DNA of 64,000 nt from JBOHDX01 sp050700835 (GCA_050700835.1 JBOHDX010000015.1:28249-92248), one strand, 5' to 3'; shown: positions 42,204-51,286, counted from the stretch's first letter. The notes: generated by a model not told the origin, from the letters alone. A program made the numbers and translations.

Positions 42204-45200
42204 TCAGGATCCGGAGTCGGGGGCTTCCGGCGGCGGGCCGGGGGCGGGGGTCGGGGCGCCGGCACCCGGTGCGGGTGTCCCTGCGGCGCCGGGAGCCGGT
42301 GCACCGGTTCCGGCCTTGCCGCCGGTCGCCGGCGGCTTCTTGTCGTCGGTCTTGGCAGCCGGTGCGGGCGTCGTGCCGTCGGATTTGCCGGCAACCGCGG
42401 CGGCGGCGGTGGAACCCGCGGTCGGGTTGCCCTTCATCCCACCCACGATATTGCCCACGGTGGCCATTGCCTGCGCGGTGAGGTCCTTCGTGGTCTTCAA
42501 CGCGTCGGCGCGGGCCAGGTTGGCGGTGTTCTGGGCGTTCTGGACGAGCCCGGCCAGTTGGGCGGCGCCGGTGAGACCGGACTCGAAGTCCTTCTGGCCT
42601 GCGGCGGCCTGGCCGAGGGCCTGCAGCAAGGCACTGTCCGGACTCGGCGCGGTCAGCACGTTGTTGATCAGGGACGGCAGCGTGGTGAGCGAGTTGGGGG
42701 CGGTCATCGCGGCCGCGATGGACTCCGAGGTCGTCGGCAGCTGGACAGGTGAGATGGTCGGCGCGGTGTCGGCCGGTGAGTCCTGCCAGTTCCAGAACCG
42801 CCGCAGGTCGACCTTCTCCGCCGACGGGCAGTGCCCGAGCACGGCCTCGGCCAGCACACCGCGGGTCGGGAGCGCGATGGTCGAGTGCGGCGGGGTGAAG
42901 GTCGTGGTCTGGTAGGCCAGCAGCGCGTCATGCAGCTTGACCGGGTCAAGTGGCGTGCCGTCGGCTTGGTCGCTCTGTGCGAGCGCCTGCGGAATGATGA
43001 ACGGCATGATCATCGAGTTGCCGAAGTAGCCCAGCACCCGGTTCTCCACGCAGTTGAGCAACGGCACCATCTGGGTGGCGTCCGCGAGTCCGCCTGGGGG
43101 CACCCCGATCGTGTAGGCCTCGAGCAGAATGGCGCGCTCGTCGTCAGACATCGACGCCCAGATCGCCCGCGAGTAGGTCAGCGTGCGGCGTACGACGTGG
43201 GCCGCCATCCGCTCGATCTCGAGGATCTCGTTGTAGCGAAGGACCGGCGCGAGCTGTCGGGCCGGCACCGGATATGGCTGCTGCGGCAGCTCGATTCCTC
43301 CCAACGAGTCGTTCGCGTACTGCTCCTGCGACGAGGGGACGGCGTTGCCGCTCGCATCCAGCTCCTCGATCGCGGCCTGGAAGTTGAAGACCTGCGGCCC
43401 TCCCAGCGACGTCTCGAGGTCACCGGGGCTGAGGAACACCGTGCTGCGCTGGGGGTTGCTCGCGGTGATCGACGAGGCAAGCGCCTGGTTGATCCAGTCG
43501 GTTGACGCGCCGAGCAGCTGCTGGAGCGCCTTCATCTCCGCGACTGCCGCAGACACCAGCGTGTAGGCCACCTGGGCGAAGATGCGGCTGATCTCGAAGC
43601 CGACGATGTTGGCCCGGTTCATCGTGGGCGGCAACGCGAGGGCACCGGTGCACACCGAGATCGACGACTGACGCTGCTGGACCAGCCATTCGGTCAGCTG
43701 CTCTTTGCTCTGGAACTCCTCCTGCGGGATGTGGGCTGCGTTGTTGGCCAGCTTGACCGGGCCGATCCTAGTGCCGCGGTCGCTGACGGCGGTGATGTAG
43801 ATGGTCTCGGCGGCCAGGAACGTTCCCTGCAAGGCGATCTGTACGACGTCCTCCGCGACGCCCCCGGCCGGCTCGACCGTCGCCTGCGGGTCGGCGGCGA
43901 ACTGCAGCAGCATGCGCAGACCGTGCTGGAGGCGGCGCGGCAGCGCCTGTTCGAGGACGTCGCCGTGCTTGATGATCGAGGCGTACCGAGCCAGCACCTG
44001 ACCGCGGCTACTGACCTGGCTGGCGTCCGAGAGGGTGGCGGGCTGGCCGGGCGGGATGAACCTGGCCACCTGGAGCGGGACCAGGACGGTCAAGGTGAGG
44101 CCGTCGACGGCGCTGGTCACGTCGTAGAGTCGCTGGACCTCCCAGTACTGCATGGTCATTGCCCGGGTGTGGTTGTGGTTGGTGATGACCTTGGTGGTGA
44201 GCTGTTCGGACTCGCTCGCGGTCGCGATCCGCATGCCGGTGCGGGCAGCGCTGCGCCGCGCCGACGCCTGGTTCTCGGCGGCCGAATGCGTCGCCTGTGC
44301 AGCCTGCTGGGAACTGTTGCGCTGGCCCTGCAAGGACTGTGACGACGTCCCGCTGGCCGACGAGCTGCCGCCGCCGCCGCTGACGATGATCAGGCTGCCG
44401 CCCCAGCTGGAGGAGTCCGACTCGGTTCGGAATGAGCTGTGGCCGGTTACTGCCTCGCTGAACGCGGAGTTGAACGTGGCTTGGGTGGAGGTGTCGGCGA
44501 GCGCACTTTGCTGCTGTGCCTGCTCCTCGGTGAAGAACTCGCTCTCGGAGACCCGGGCGGTGTCGACGCGCTCGAAGATCGCCACTTGTTGCTGCTCGCC
44601 CGGCGCGAGCGGGAGGGAGTAGACAAGGTTGCCGAGCGCCAGCCCCTGGAAGGTCCAGCGCTGCGACATCGACAGTACGTAGCCGAGTCCGAGCGTGCCC
44701 GCCATCGGCCGGGTCTCGTCGCCGGTGAAGGTGCCGTCTGGTTGCAGGCCCATCAGCTGGTCGCGGAACCCGTCCACGCTGATGGGTTGTTCCACGGGGA
44801 TCCGGTCGACGTAGGCGACCTGCCCCGGGTCGTCCGGCGGCGACTCGCCGAGCACCGAAGGTGACGTCCCGAGGGCAGGCCCGGGCTCGACAGGGCCGGC
44901 TGCGGCCAGGGTGAAGGTGCTGGCGTACTTCGGCAGGAACGTCATGATGCCCGGTTTGAACGGGTGTGGCTCGACCTCGGTGACGATGCTGGCGCGGGGT
45001 TCGACCAGGCGGAAGAAGACCCCGTAGGGGAACCGGTCGACCGAGCTGTTGGCGCCGTACTGCAGCAGGCAGCCGTCACCCTCGCCGATGGAGACGACGG
45101 GCAGTTGGGGCGCGTTGTTCAGCGGCGGCGGAGTCGCCGCTGAACTCGGCGGGGGTTGCAGGTCTTGCAGGGCGGCCACGATGCTGGAGGGCAGCGGCGC

Positions 45201-45788
45201 CACGAACTGGGGAAGCATGACCGCCCCGGCCAGACCGTTCGCCGCGATCTGCGTGGCCGGCACCGACACCGACACGTTGTTGCCGCTGCCCCCGTGGACG
45301 GTGAGTTCCACGACGCTGCCGTCGGGCAGCGGCATGCCCTTGGGGAAGGGCAGCTGGAAGGCGCCATGGTCGCCGGTCTGGACATTGACGATGGGGCCGG
45401 GGTCGTTGAAGGTCGCCGGGTTGAACTGGATCTGCAGCCGGCCCGCCGGGCTTCCGTCCGGCTGCAGCAGCACCGCAACCAGGTTGGCCGGCGCAGTCGG
45501 GGTGAGCAGTACCGAGATCAGGTTTCCAAGGTCGGCGTGGACCTGCGCCATGCCCACGAACAGGTTGGCGACCGCCTCGATTCGTGCTGTGACCAATCCC
45601 GGTGAGATGACCTGGCCGGTTTGACCGAGGGGGTCCACGGTGGACGGGATCCGCTGGCGCACCGTCAGCACCGAGTCGGGGAATCCTCGGCTGGTCGGCG
45701 TTTCGTCGCCGCTACCGCCGACGTGAGCGGAGGTGGCACCCGGAGGGCCCACGGGTGCCGGGGTCGGGGCGCCAGGGGTGACAGCCAT
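42204..45788 (-). CDS. 1194-residue protein of unknown family, neprosin locus
   Basis: A very large protein without signal peptide or helices. Residues about 100-180 resemble a carboxypeptidase-regulatory/Ig-like sandwich (LVAVLLQPDGSPAGRLQIQF). Then come a beta-rich part (240-410), a polar, Ser/Gln/Ala-rich coiled segment (410-530) including a SGGGGSSSAS stretch, the block TKVITNHNHTRAMTMQYWEV (532-551), which looks the most conserved, a helical C-terminal third with HCPSAEKVDLRRFWNWQDSP (986-1005), and a Pro/Ala tail (1140-1194). Only four cysteines. GC3 is high throughout. ATG 45788 or GTG 45803 can start it. It lies 52 nt after the neprosin-like gene. Similar giant proteins occur in other bacteria but I know of no assigned function. 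Confidence 0.75.
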   Translation of the reverse strand: MAVTPGAPTPAPVGPPGATSAHVGGSGDETPTSRGFPDSVLTVRQRIPSTVDPLGQTGQVISPGLVTARIEAVANLFVGMAQVHADLGNLISVLLTPTAPANLVAVLLQPDGSPAGRLQIQFNPATFNDPGPIVNVQTGDHGAFQLPFPKGMPLPDGSVVELTVHGGSGNNVSVSVPATQIAANGLAGAVMLPQFVAPLPSSIVAALQDLQPPPSSAATPPPLNNAPQLPVVSIGEGDGCLLQYGANSSVDRFPYGVFFRLVEPRASIVTEVEPHPFKPGIMTFLPKYASTFTLAAAGPVEPGPALGTSPSVLGESPPDDPGQVAYVDRIPVEQPISVDGFRDQLMGLQPDGTFTGDETRPMAGTLGLGYVLSMSQRWTFQGLALGNLVYSLPLAPGEQQQVAIFERVDTARVSESEFFTEEQAQQQSALADTSTQATFNSAFSEAVTGHSSFRTESDSSSWGGSLIIVSGGGGSSSASGTSSQSLQGQRNSSQQAAQATHSAAENQASARRSAARTGMRIATASESEQLTTKVITNHNHTRAMTMQYWEVQRLYDVTSAVDGLTLTVLVPLQVARFIPPGQPATLSDASQVSSRGQVLARYASIIKHGDVLEQALPRRLQHGLRMLLQFAADPQATVEPAGGVAEDVVQIALQGTFLAAETIYITAVSDRGTRIGPVKLANNAAHIPQEEFQSKEQLTEWLVQQRQSSISVCTGALALPPTMNRANIVGFEISRIFAQVAYTLVSAAVAEMKALQQLLGASTDWINQALASSITASNPQRSTVFLSPGDLETSLGGPQVFNFQAAIEELDASGNAVPSSQEQYANDSLGGIELPQQPYPVPARQLAPVLRYNEILEIERMAAHVVRRTLTYSRAIWASMSDDERAILLEAYTIGVPPGGLADATQMVPLLNCVENRVLGYFGNSMIMPFIIPQALAQSDQADGTPLDPVKLHDALLAYQTTTFTPPHSTIALPTRGVLAEAVLGHCPSAEKVDLRRFWNWQDSPADTAPTISPVQLPTTSESIAAAMTAPNSLTTLPSLINNVLTAPSPDSALLQALGQAAAGQKDFESGLTGAAQLAGLVQNAQNTANLARADALKTTKDLTAQAMATVGNIVGGMKGNPTAGSTAAAAVAGKSDGTTPAPAAKTDDKKPPATGGKAGTGAPAPGAAGTPAPGAGAPTPAPGPPPEAPDSGS

Positions 45789-45840
45789 GGACGATCGCTC
45801 CACTCATTGTGTCGGGCTACGGCGGGCCGGATGCGACTCG

Positions 45841-47088
45841 TCAGCAGTTGCCGCCGCCAGTGCCGCCGTAGAAGAAGTAGATGCCCCAGGGGGCCGCCGC
45901 CGAGGCGAGCGACAGCTTGTAGCAGTCCGGCGACGGCTGCTCGGGGGTCAGGCCGGCCCAGGCCGCGCCGCCCGCCTTCGGGAAGTAGTAGATGTTGCGC
46001 TGGTACGCGGCGTGCTGCCAGCCGTCCGCCGGGAAGGCGCCGCTGCCCATCCCTGGCCACGCCACCGCCTGGCACACCGTCTCGCCCCCGAACTTGAGTA
46101 CCTGTGCGTTTGAGGCGAGCTGCCCGGCGCCGTACAACGCCGTCGGGTAATAGCCGACCGCGTCGGCGGCGGTGATGCCACCGAGATAGATCCACCAGTT
46201 CCCCGCAAACAGGTAGACCGTCACCTCGATCTCCATCTGCTGACCACCCTGGACGCTGACCGGGCTCAGAGTGCCACCGAGAGTCCAGTTGTTGTTGGTC
46301 TGAACGAAGCCCGGGGCGTCGAGGTTGTAGGCACCGGTGGTCTTGTAGTTGTCGGAGGTCCAGAAAGTGAAGATCACCGGGTTGGCGTGGCCGTACTTCG
46401 CTGGGTAGACCTGCCAGCCGACCTCGATCGTCTGGTGCTGGTCGCCGTCTCCCCCGGAGTACCAGTGCTGGGCCAGCGAGAAGACCTGGTCGGCGTTGAC
46501 GGCGGGGGCATAGACGGCCAGCGAGTTGTGCCCACCCAGGTTGTCGGCGGTCTGCTCGGTGTAGGCGTACCGGTGGTTCGACCCGACGTCGGGGCCTGGG
46601 ACGCTCGGAGCCGTGTCGAACGTGCCCGGCTGCTTGAGAAGGAAGTCCGACAGGCTCGCGAACCGGCTCACGTCCTCGATCGTGACCCGACGCATCGGGA
46701 TCGTGCCAGCCGGGGCACTCATCGGGTTGCCGTGCCGGTCGCGACGACGGTCCTCACCTGGAGTCAGCGGCAACTGCGCGGTCTGAGCCGGCGGTTGGCC
46801 TTGCAGCACCGGCGTCAGGTCAGGAGGAGCCGCGTTGGGACCCGGCCGGCCGCGCAAGGAGGGCTGCTGCTCGATCGGGATGCAGTCCACCACCCGCCCG
46901 GACGGATCCTCGTAGCTGTGCTCCGCATCGACGCCGTCGTACAGACTGACGATGTGGTTCTTCATCTCGTCGAAGTTGGCTCGGCTGGTCACCCGAACCC
47001 GCGGGTCACCCCGGTAGCGGTTCAGCGTCGCCGACCCGACAAGCGCCTTGAACGAATCGTGCGGCAAGATGCCAAGAGGAATCGCCAT
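45841..47088 (-). CDS. neprosin-type glutamic peptidase with pro-region
   Basis: A 415-residue protein. The C-terminal part (about 190-375) matches neprosin, the post-proline glutamic peptidase of pitcher plants: FSLAQHWYSGGDGD, IEVGWQVYP with catalytic Glu222, NPVIFTFWTSDNYKTTGAYN, GFVQTNNNWTLGG, then the second catalytic Glu336 in LKFGGETVC; the 114-residue gap between the two Glu is close to that of plant neprosin. Residues about 30-80 match the activation peptide (SRANFDEMKNHIVSLYDGV and GRVVDCIPIEQQPSLRG). No signal peptide is present. ATG 47088 is preceded by GGGGG; a longer frame from 47148 is less likely. First gene of an operon with two proline-rich proteins. Confidence 0.85.
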   Translation of the reverse strand: MAIPLGILPHDSFKALVGSATLNRYRGDPRVRVTSRANFDEMKNHIVSLYDGVDAEHSYEDPSGRVVDCIPIEQQPSLRGRPGPNAAPPDLTPVLQGQPPAQTAQLPLTPGEDRRRDRHGNPMSAPAGTIPMRRVTIEDVSRFASLSDFLLKQPGTFDTAPSVPGPDVGSNHRYAYTEQTADNLGGHNSLAVYAPAVNADQVFSLAQHWYSGGDGDQHQTIEVGWQVYPAKYGHANPVIFTFWTSDNYKTTGAYNLDAPGFVQTNNNWTLGGTLSPVSVQGGQQMEIEVTVYLFAGNWWIYLGGITAADAVGYYPTALYGAGQLASNAQVLKFGGETVCQAVAWPGMGSGAFPADGWQHAAYQRNIYYFPKAGGAAWAGLTPEQPSPDCYKLSLASAAAPWGIYFFYGGTGGGNC

Positions 47089-47289
47089 GTACGGCCCCCA
47101 GATGACCGCCCAAACAAGAGCCGGCCGTCCCCCAGAGGTAGACCTCATCGACCGAGCGTGTCAAGTGATGGTTGCGTCCGGGGACGGCGGGCACTGCCGG
47201 TTCAACTTGGCCGTGCTGTTCGGCCCCGATGCAGCTGCGGATTGCCTGGCGGCGTACGCCCTTGGATCTGGACCCCGCGGGGCGATCGG

Positions 47290-47907
47290 TCATCGGCCAA
47301 GCCGGGACTTGAGCCTGTGCCGGACGGTGCCCGAGATCTGTTCCGGCTCCACGGCATCGAGGTTGGTGGTGTCGACGTTGATCACCTGGCCGGCGGGCAA
47401 CACGGGCTGATATTCACCGGAGAAGTAGCGGTCGGGGTTGAGGCTGAACTTGGCCTTGATCGGGTGCACCGATCTGCTCCCGGCCCGGCGACGGGCACGG
47501 TCGAGCAGGACGTCCGGGTCTCCGTGCAGAGCGACCTCGATCATCGGAACATCGATTGAGGAGGCGGCAGAGTGGAACATGTCTCGGTTCCAGTCGTGGT
47601 TGAACGGTGTGTCTGCGACGACGGCGGTTTTGCTAGTGACCCGTTGCAGCATCCACAGGAAGATGCTCCACACCACCCTGCCCTCGAGGTAGGTTGAGCC
47701 GCCGACGTGCGGGTCGTAGCCATCCTGGAACAGGGCAGGGTGCTGCGGTTCCCAGCCGGAGTAGACCAGTTCGTGGATGTGATCGCGGCTGATCCAGAGT
47801 GCGCCGAGTTCGTCGGCGATCTTCGGGGCGAGCGTCGTCTTGCCCGTGGCCGCGTACCCGGTAACCAGCACGAGGAAACGGTCGCCTGCATCACGCACGG
47901 TCCTCAT
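47290..47907 (-). CDS. P-loop kinase-like ATPase (AAA_33 type)
   Basis: A 205-residue P-loop protein: VLVTGYAATGKTTLAPKIA (Walker A), a Walker-B-like AVVADTPFNHDWNRDMF, and an arginine lid ARRRAGSRSVH. Proteins of this kind phosphorylate small molecules such as sugars, aminoglycosides or nucleic acid ends. ATG 47907 is preceded by GAGGCGG. It ends about 200 nt before the neprosin start and is probably separate from it. Confidence 0.8.
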   Translation of the reverse strand: MRTVRDAGDRFLVLVTGYAATGKTTLAPKIADELGALWISRDHIHELVYSGWEPQHPALFQDGYDPHVGGSTYLEGRVVWSIFLWMLQRVTSKTAVVADTPFNHDWNRDMFHSAASSIDVPMIEVALHGDPDVLLDRARRRAGSRSVHPIKAKFSLNPDRYFSGEYQPVLPAGQVINVDTTNLDAVEPEQISGTVRHRLKSRLGR

Positions 47908-48086
47908 TCTGCCGCCTCTGCCCGTTCGCCAAGTCGGAGACCGTGCCGTCCGCAAACACCGAAAATCTGCCTCCCTGCTACCTCAGCCCGTCGGCCTCTC
48001 GTCAACGTCCTGCCCCGCGACACCGGCTCCCAGCGCCGAGCGGTGCTGCACGCTCCAGACCCAAGGAACCGTGAGAGGCTCACGAC

Positions 48087-48275
48087 ATGGGCGCTGATGG
48101 CGAGCGGGTGCCGGTCGTTGGTCGGCTCGTGCTCCAGATCGCGGAGTTTTGTCGTCACACCGGCCTGAGTCAGGACGTCGTGGAGCCACCGATGCGTACC
48201 GGCCAACTGCCTGGCGCCCTGTGGAAGCAGGACGGGCAGCCGTTCGGGATCAATGCCCTCGTGACCAATTCCTGA
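48087..48275 (+). CDS. small hypothetical protein, possible helix-turn-helix
   Basis: A 62-residue frame from ATG 48087 after GAGAGG. The sequence AEFCRHTGLSQDVVEPPMRTG, then LPGALWKQDGQPFGINALV is reminiscent of excisionase-like or winged-helix small regulators. No neighbour helps. Real coding is probable but not certain. Confidence 0.45.
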   Translation: MGADGERVPVVGRLVLQIAEFCRHTGLSQDVVEPPMRTGQLPGALWKQDGQPFGINALVTNS

Positions 48276-48426
48276 GCACCCGCACTGATCCGTCACCTGC
48301 AGGGTTCGCGGATGCCGTCTAGCCTCGACAGTGGGTCTCCCCCGAGAGCGACAGCGCCTCGACGTCAGACCTAGTGCTCCATCACCGACGCTGATCGCCC
48401 ATCCACGACGAAGCGAGAGGTCGAAG

Positions 48427-48843
48427 ATGTTCGACAAGAAGAACAATGTCGCCGCACAGCAGGCGTTCGGCGAGGCCGTGAACACCGGCAACCTGGACAC
48501 CCTCGACGAGCTGGTTGCGCCCGATGCGGTCGATCACGACCCTGCTCCTGGTCAACGGCCTGGACCGACCGGCTATCGCGAGATGTTCACCGAGCTGCGC
48601 ACCGCCTTTCCCGACCTGCACGTGGAGGTCGAGCACCTGACGGCGACCGATGACGACGTCGCGTTCGCGTACACGATCACCGGCACCAACGACGGGCCGT
48701 TCCAAGGCAACAACCCGACCGGCAAGCCGATCAGGGTCCGTGGCATGCAGATCGGCCGCTTCGCCGACGGCAAGCTCGTCGAACGCTGGGGCAGCAGCGA
48801 TCAGCTCGGCATCATGACCCAGCTCGGGCTGGTAGACGCGTGA
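48427..48843 (+). CDS. SnoaL-like ester cyclase fold protein
   Basis: A 138-residue cone-shaped alpha+beta barrel of the SnoaL/ester cyclase type: AVNTGNLDTLDELVAPDAVD, YREMFTELRTAFPDLHVEVE, and GMQIGRFADGKLVERWGSSD. Such proteins may be hydrolases, cyclases or small-molecule binders. Start ATG 48427 after GAGAGG. Stop overlaps the start of the next (broken) gene by 4 nt (GTGA). Confidence 0.85.
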   Translation: MFDKKNNVAAQQAFGEAVNTGNLDTLDELVAPDAVDHDPAPGQRPGPTGYREMFTELRTAFPDLHVEVEHLTATDDDVAFAYTITGTNDGPFQGNNPTGKPIRVRGMQIGRFADGKLVERWGSSDQLGIMTQLGLVDA

Positions 48844-49311
48844 CCTGGTGGCGCGGTCTCGGTGCCGGCCTGGCAGCAGGCGCGGCAGGCGCGACCGCGC
48901 TGAACGCCGTGACCTATTTTGGACATGGCAGTACGCGGGCGTCCCAGCAGCAGCACGGCGCAGGACACGGTCGACACGATCGCCGGCAAGATCGGCATCG
49001 AGATACCGGGCGACGACGGAACCCGTAGCAATCGGCTCGCTGGTCTCGGTCCGCTGACCGGGCTGGCTACCGGTGTCGGCGTCGGCGCCTTGCTCGGCCT
49101 AACCAGAGCGCTCGGCTTCCCGTCGAACCCGCTCATCGCGGGCGTCGTGACGGGCGGGGTCGCGATGGCCGGCACGGACACCCCGATGGCCGCCTTGGGC
49201 GTCACCGACCCCAGCAGCTGGGCTGCCATCGACTGGCTCAGCGACGCCGTACCACACCTCGCGTACGGCCTGGTCACAGCCGCGGTCCTGCAGGCCCTCG
49301 ACAAAGGTTGA
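48840..49311 (+). pseudogene. membrane protein gene with a one-base frameshift
   Basis: GTG 48840 starts TWWRGLGAGLAAGAAGATA, one helix, which goes out of frame after ALNAVTY. The following frame continues with LDMAVRGRPSSSTAQDTVDT and two or three Gly-rich helices to 49311. Removing one T from the TTTT run at 48917-48920 restores a single protein of 156 residues. Both parts have good codon usage, so the event is recent or a sequencing slip. Homologues are small integral membrane proteins of unknown function. Confidence 0.75.
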
Positions 49312-49560
49312 CTGCCGTCACGCCTAGCCCTAGCCCTGATTCCGTTCTTATCGACAGCCGGGCCGCAACACATCACCGAGGTCAGCGATTCCCGCCGTCC
49401 TCGAGGCCACCGTGCGACTGGGACCAGAACTCCCGCTTACCGGGGATCAATTCATTTTCGGCCGTCGTTGTTGGCACATTTGGCTGAATTACCACTCCTG
49501 AATAGGGCCCGCGGCGAACCGAGTGCGGCAGATCCGGCTGCTGACCCGGAAGGATGCGGG

Positions 49561-49634
49561 AGCCGCCTTCGGGATTCGAACCCGAGACCTACGCATTACG
49601 AGTGCGTTGCTCTGGCCAACTGAGCTAAGGCGGC
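49561..49634 (-). tRNA. tRNA-Thr (CGT)
   Basis: On the minus strand the 7-bp acceptor GCCGCCT/AGGCGGC, D arm GCTC/GAGC, anticodon stem ACGCA/TGCGT and T arm TCGGG/CCCGA with TTCGAAT all pair. The anticodon loop CTCGTAA gives anticodon CGT, threonine. Discriminator T at 49561; the CCA is not encoded. Confidence 0.96.
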
Positions 49635-49702
49635 GTGGTCTGGCGCTCGGCGGGCGAGCGCGTCCTCTCCGACCCGGCAGACCGAGGGACGAGTGTAGCG
49701 AC

Positions 49703-51286
49703 TCAGCACATGGTGTTGTTGGCTGGCACCTTGTCACTCAAGAAGTAGTCGTCGATGGCACGGTCGATGCACCCGTTGCCGCGATGGAAGGCGGTGTGGC
49801 CGTCGCCGTTGCGGGACAGGAAGACACCCGAGTCGAGCTCGCTGGCAAGCGACTTGGCCCAGGCGTACGGCGTCGCCGGGTCCCTGGTGGTACCGACCAC
49901 GACGATGGGCGGGGCGCCTGGCGCGTTGAACTTCGTCAGTGGTTTGAGGGTCGGCTTGATCGGCCACTCGGCGCAGCCGATGGCGCTCCAGGCGAAGACG
50001 CTGCCGAACGTCGGAGCCACCTTGTCGTACCTCGGCACCGAAGCAGCGATCTGCGCGGGGTCGAGGGGTTCGGGGTGGTCGAGACAGTTCACCGCATAGA
50101 TCACCTGCGCTGAGTTGTCCTGATAGGAGCCGTCCGCGTTGCGGGACAGGTAGGCGTCCGCGAGCAGGAGCAGCGCCGACCCGTTGCCCTGGAACGCCGC
50201 GGAGAGTGCCTGCGTGAGGTACTGCCAGTAGTCCCGGTTGTAGAGCGTCACGGCGACGCCGTAGAAACCGAGCGCCTCCGTGAGCGGGCGGCTCGGATCG
50301 CTGGTCGGCAGGGGGTGTTGGTCGAGCCCCTGCAGGAAGCCGTGCATCTTCGTCAGCGCGGCTTGTTGGTCCTGGCCGAGCGGACAGGACGGGTGGCTCA
50401 CGCAGTCGGCAACGTAGGAGTCGAGGGCGGTCTGGAAGCCGCGAGCCTGGCCGAGGTTGGAGGCATCGGCGCCGAGCATCGGGTCGAGCGCGCCGTCGAG
50501 CACCATCTTGCCCACGTGGGTGGGGAACAGCTCGGCGTACGTCGCGCCGATGTAGGTGCCGTAGGAGGCGCCGTAGTAGGTCAGCTTGGGAGACCCGAGC
50601 ACCGCGCGCATGATGTCGAGATCCCGCGCGACCTCGATGGTCGACACGTGCGCCGCCAGCTCGCCGCTGTGCTGCTCACAGGCGGCACCCATCTGCTTCA
50701 CCAGCTGCTCGGCCCTGGACACCTCCGAGGGCGTGTCGGGGTCCGGATCGAAAGACACGAACGTGTCGAGTTGCGTGTTGTTGAGGCACTGCAGCGGATC
50801 GCTGGTGCCGACGCCTCGCGGATCGAAGCCGATCACGTCGTAGTGCGACAACAGCTCCGGCGCCTCACCGGTGAACTGGTCGACGAAGTTGAGTCCGGAC
50901 CCACCAGGGCCACCCGGGTTGATGAAGAGCGGGCCGAGGTCAGGGCTGCTGGTGGCCTGCTGCCGCTTGAGGTGCAACGTGACCGTGGGTCCACTCGGGT
51001 CGGAGTAGTCGATCGGCACCTTGATCGTCGTGCAGTCGTACGACCCACATGCGCTCCATGTCGCGTGCTGGCCGTAGAACGAAGCCAGGTCGGCGGGGCC
51101 GTTGCCGCCGCCGGCAACGCCCGGCCCGGTCGTCGAGGTGGCGGGACTCGACCGGGGTGTCCGCGAGGCGGACGGGTCACCAGCCACTAGATGTTGCGCC
51201 GACCCACACGCTGAGACACCGAGCGCCAGCACAAGCGCGCCCAGCACGACTGCACGGGCACGCCGCGGTGTGCAGGTCCTCGTCAC
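49703..51286 (-). CDS. lipoprotein alpha/beta hydrolase, tripeptidyl aminopeptidase-like
   Basis: A 527-residue exported enzyme. LGALVLALGVSACGS is a lipoprotein signal with lipobox Cys near residue 26. The alpha/beta-hydrolase core has PGGPGGSG, GFDPRGVG and nucleophile Ser in YYGASYGTYIGATYAELFP, and the TAP C-terminal cap domain ends with the catalytic His in NGDGHTAFHRGNGCIDRAI. These enzymes remove tripeptides from extracellular polypeptides. GTG 51286 has GGAGG 7 nt upstream. The Thr-tRNA lies between it and the frameshifted gene. Confidence 0.9.
   Translation of the reverse strand: MTRTCTPRRARAVVLGALVLALGVSACGSAQHLVAGDPSASRTPRSSPATSTTGPGVAGGGNGPADLASFYGQHATWSACGSYDCTTIKVPIDYSDPSGPTVTLHLKRQQATSSPDLGPLFINPGGPGGSGLNFVDQFTGEAPELLSHYDVIGFDPRGVGTSDPLQCLNNTQLDTFVSFDPDPDTPSEVSRAEQLVKQMGAACEQHSGELAAHVSTIEVARDLDIMRAVLGSPKLTYYGASYGTYIGATYAELFPTHVGKMVLDGALDPMLGADASNLGQARGFQTALDSYVADCVSHPSCPLGQDQQAALTKMHGFLQGLDQHPLPTSDPSRPLTEALGFYGVAVTLYNRDYWQYLTQALSAAFQGNGSALLLLADAYLSRNADGSYQDNSAQVIYAVNCLDHPEPLDPAQIAASVPRYDKVAPTFGSVFAWSAIGCAEWPIKPTLKPLTKFNAPGAPPIVVVGTTRDPATPYAWAKSLASELDSGVFLSRNGDGHTAFHRGNGCIDRAIDDYFLSDKVPANNTMC

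Noticed and set aside
47136..47164. TTGACA at 47159-47164 (minus strand) as the neprosin promoter.
   Set aside because: No acceptable -10 at 16-19 nt; too weak to list as a feature, though its position would favour the 47088 start.
46387..47559. A 390-codon plus-strand open frame over the neprosin gene.
   Set aside because: Antisense shadow: arginine- and valine-rich, no motif, and the minus frame matches neprosin residue by residue.
48911..48930. Programmed ribosomal frameshift in the split membrane gene.
   Set aside because: The TTTTGG site has no slippery heptamer or downstream pseudoknot that I can see; mutation or read error is simpler.
49312..49634. Possible integration scar beside tRNA-Thr.
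   Set aside because: The tRNA 3' end is not repeated elsewhere in the window and no integrase is present, although the 249-bp spacer is a little AT-richer.
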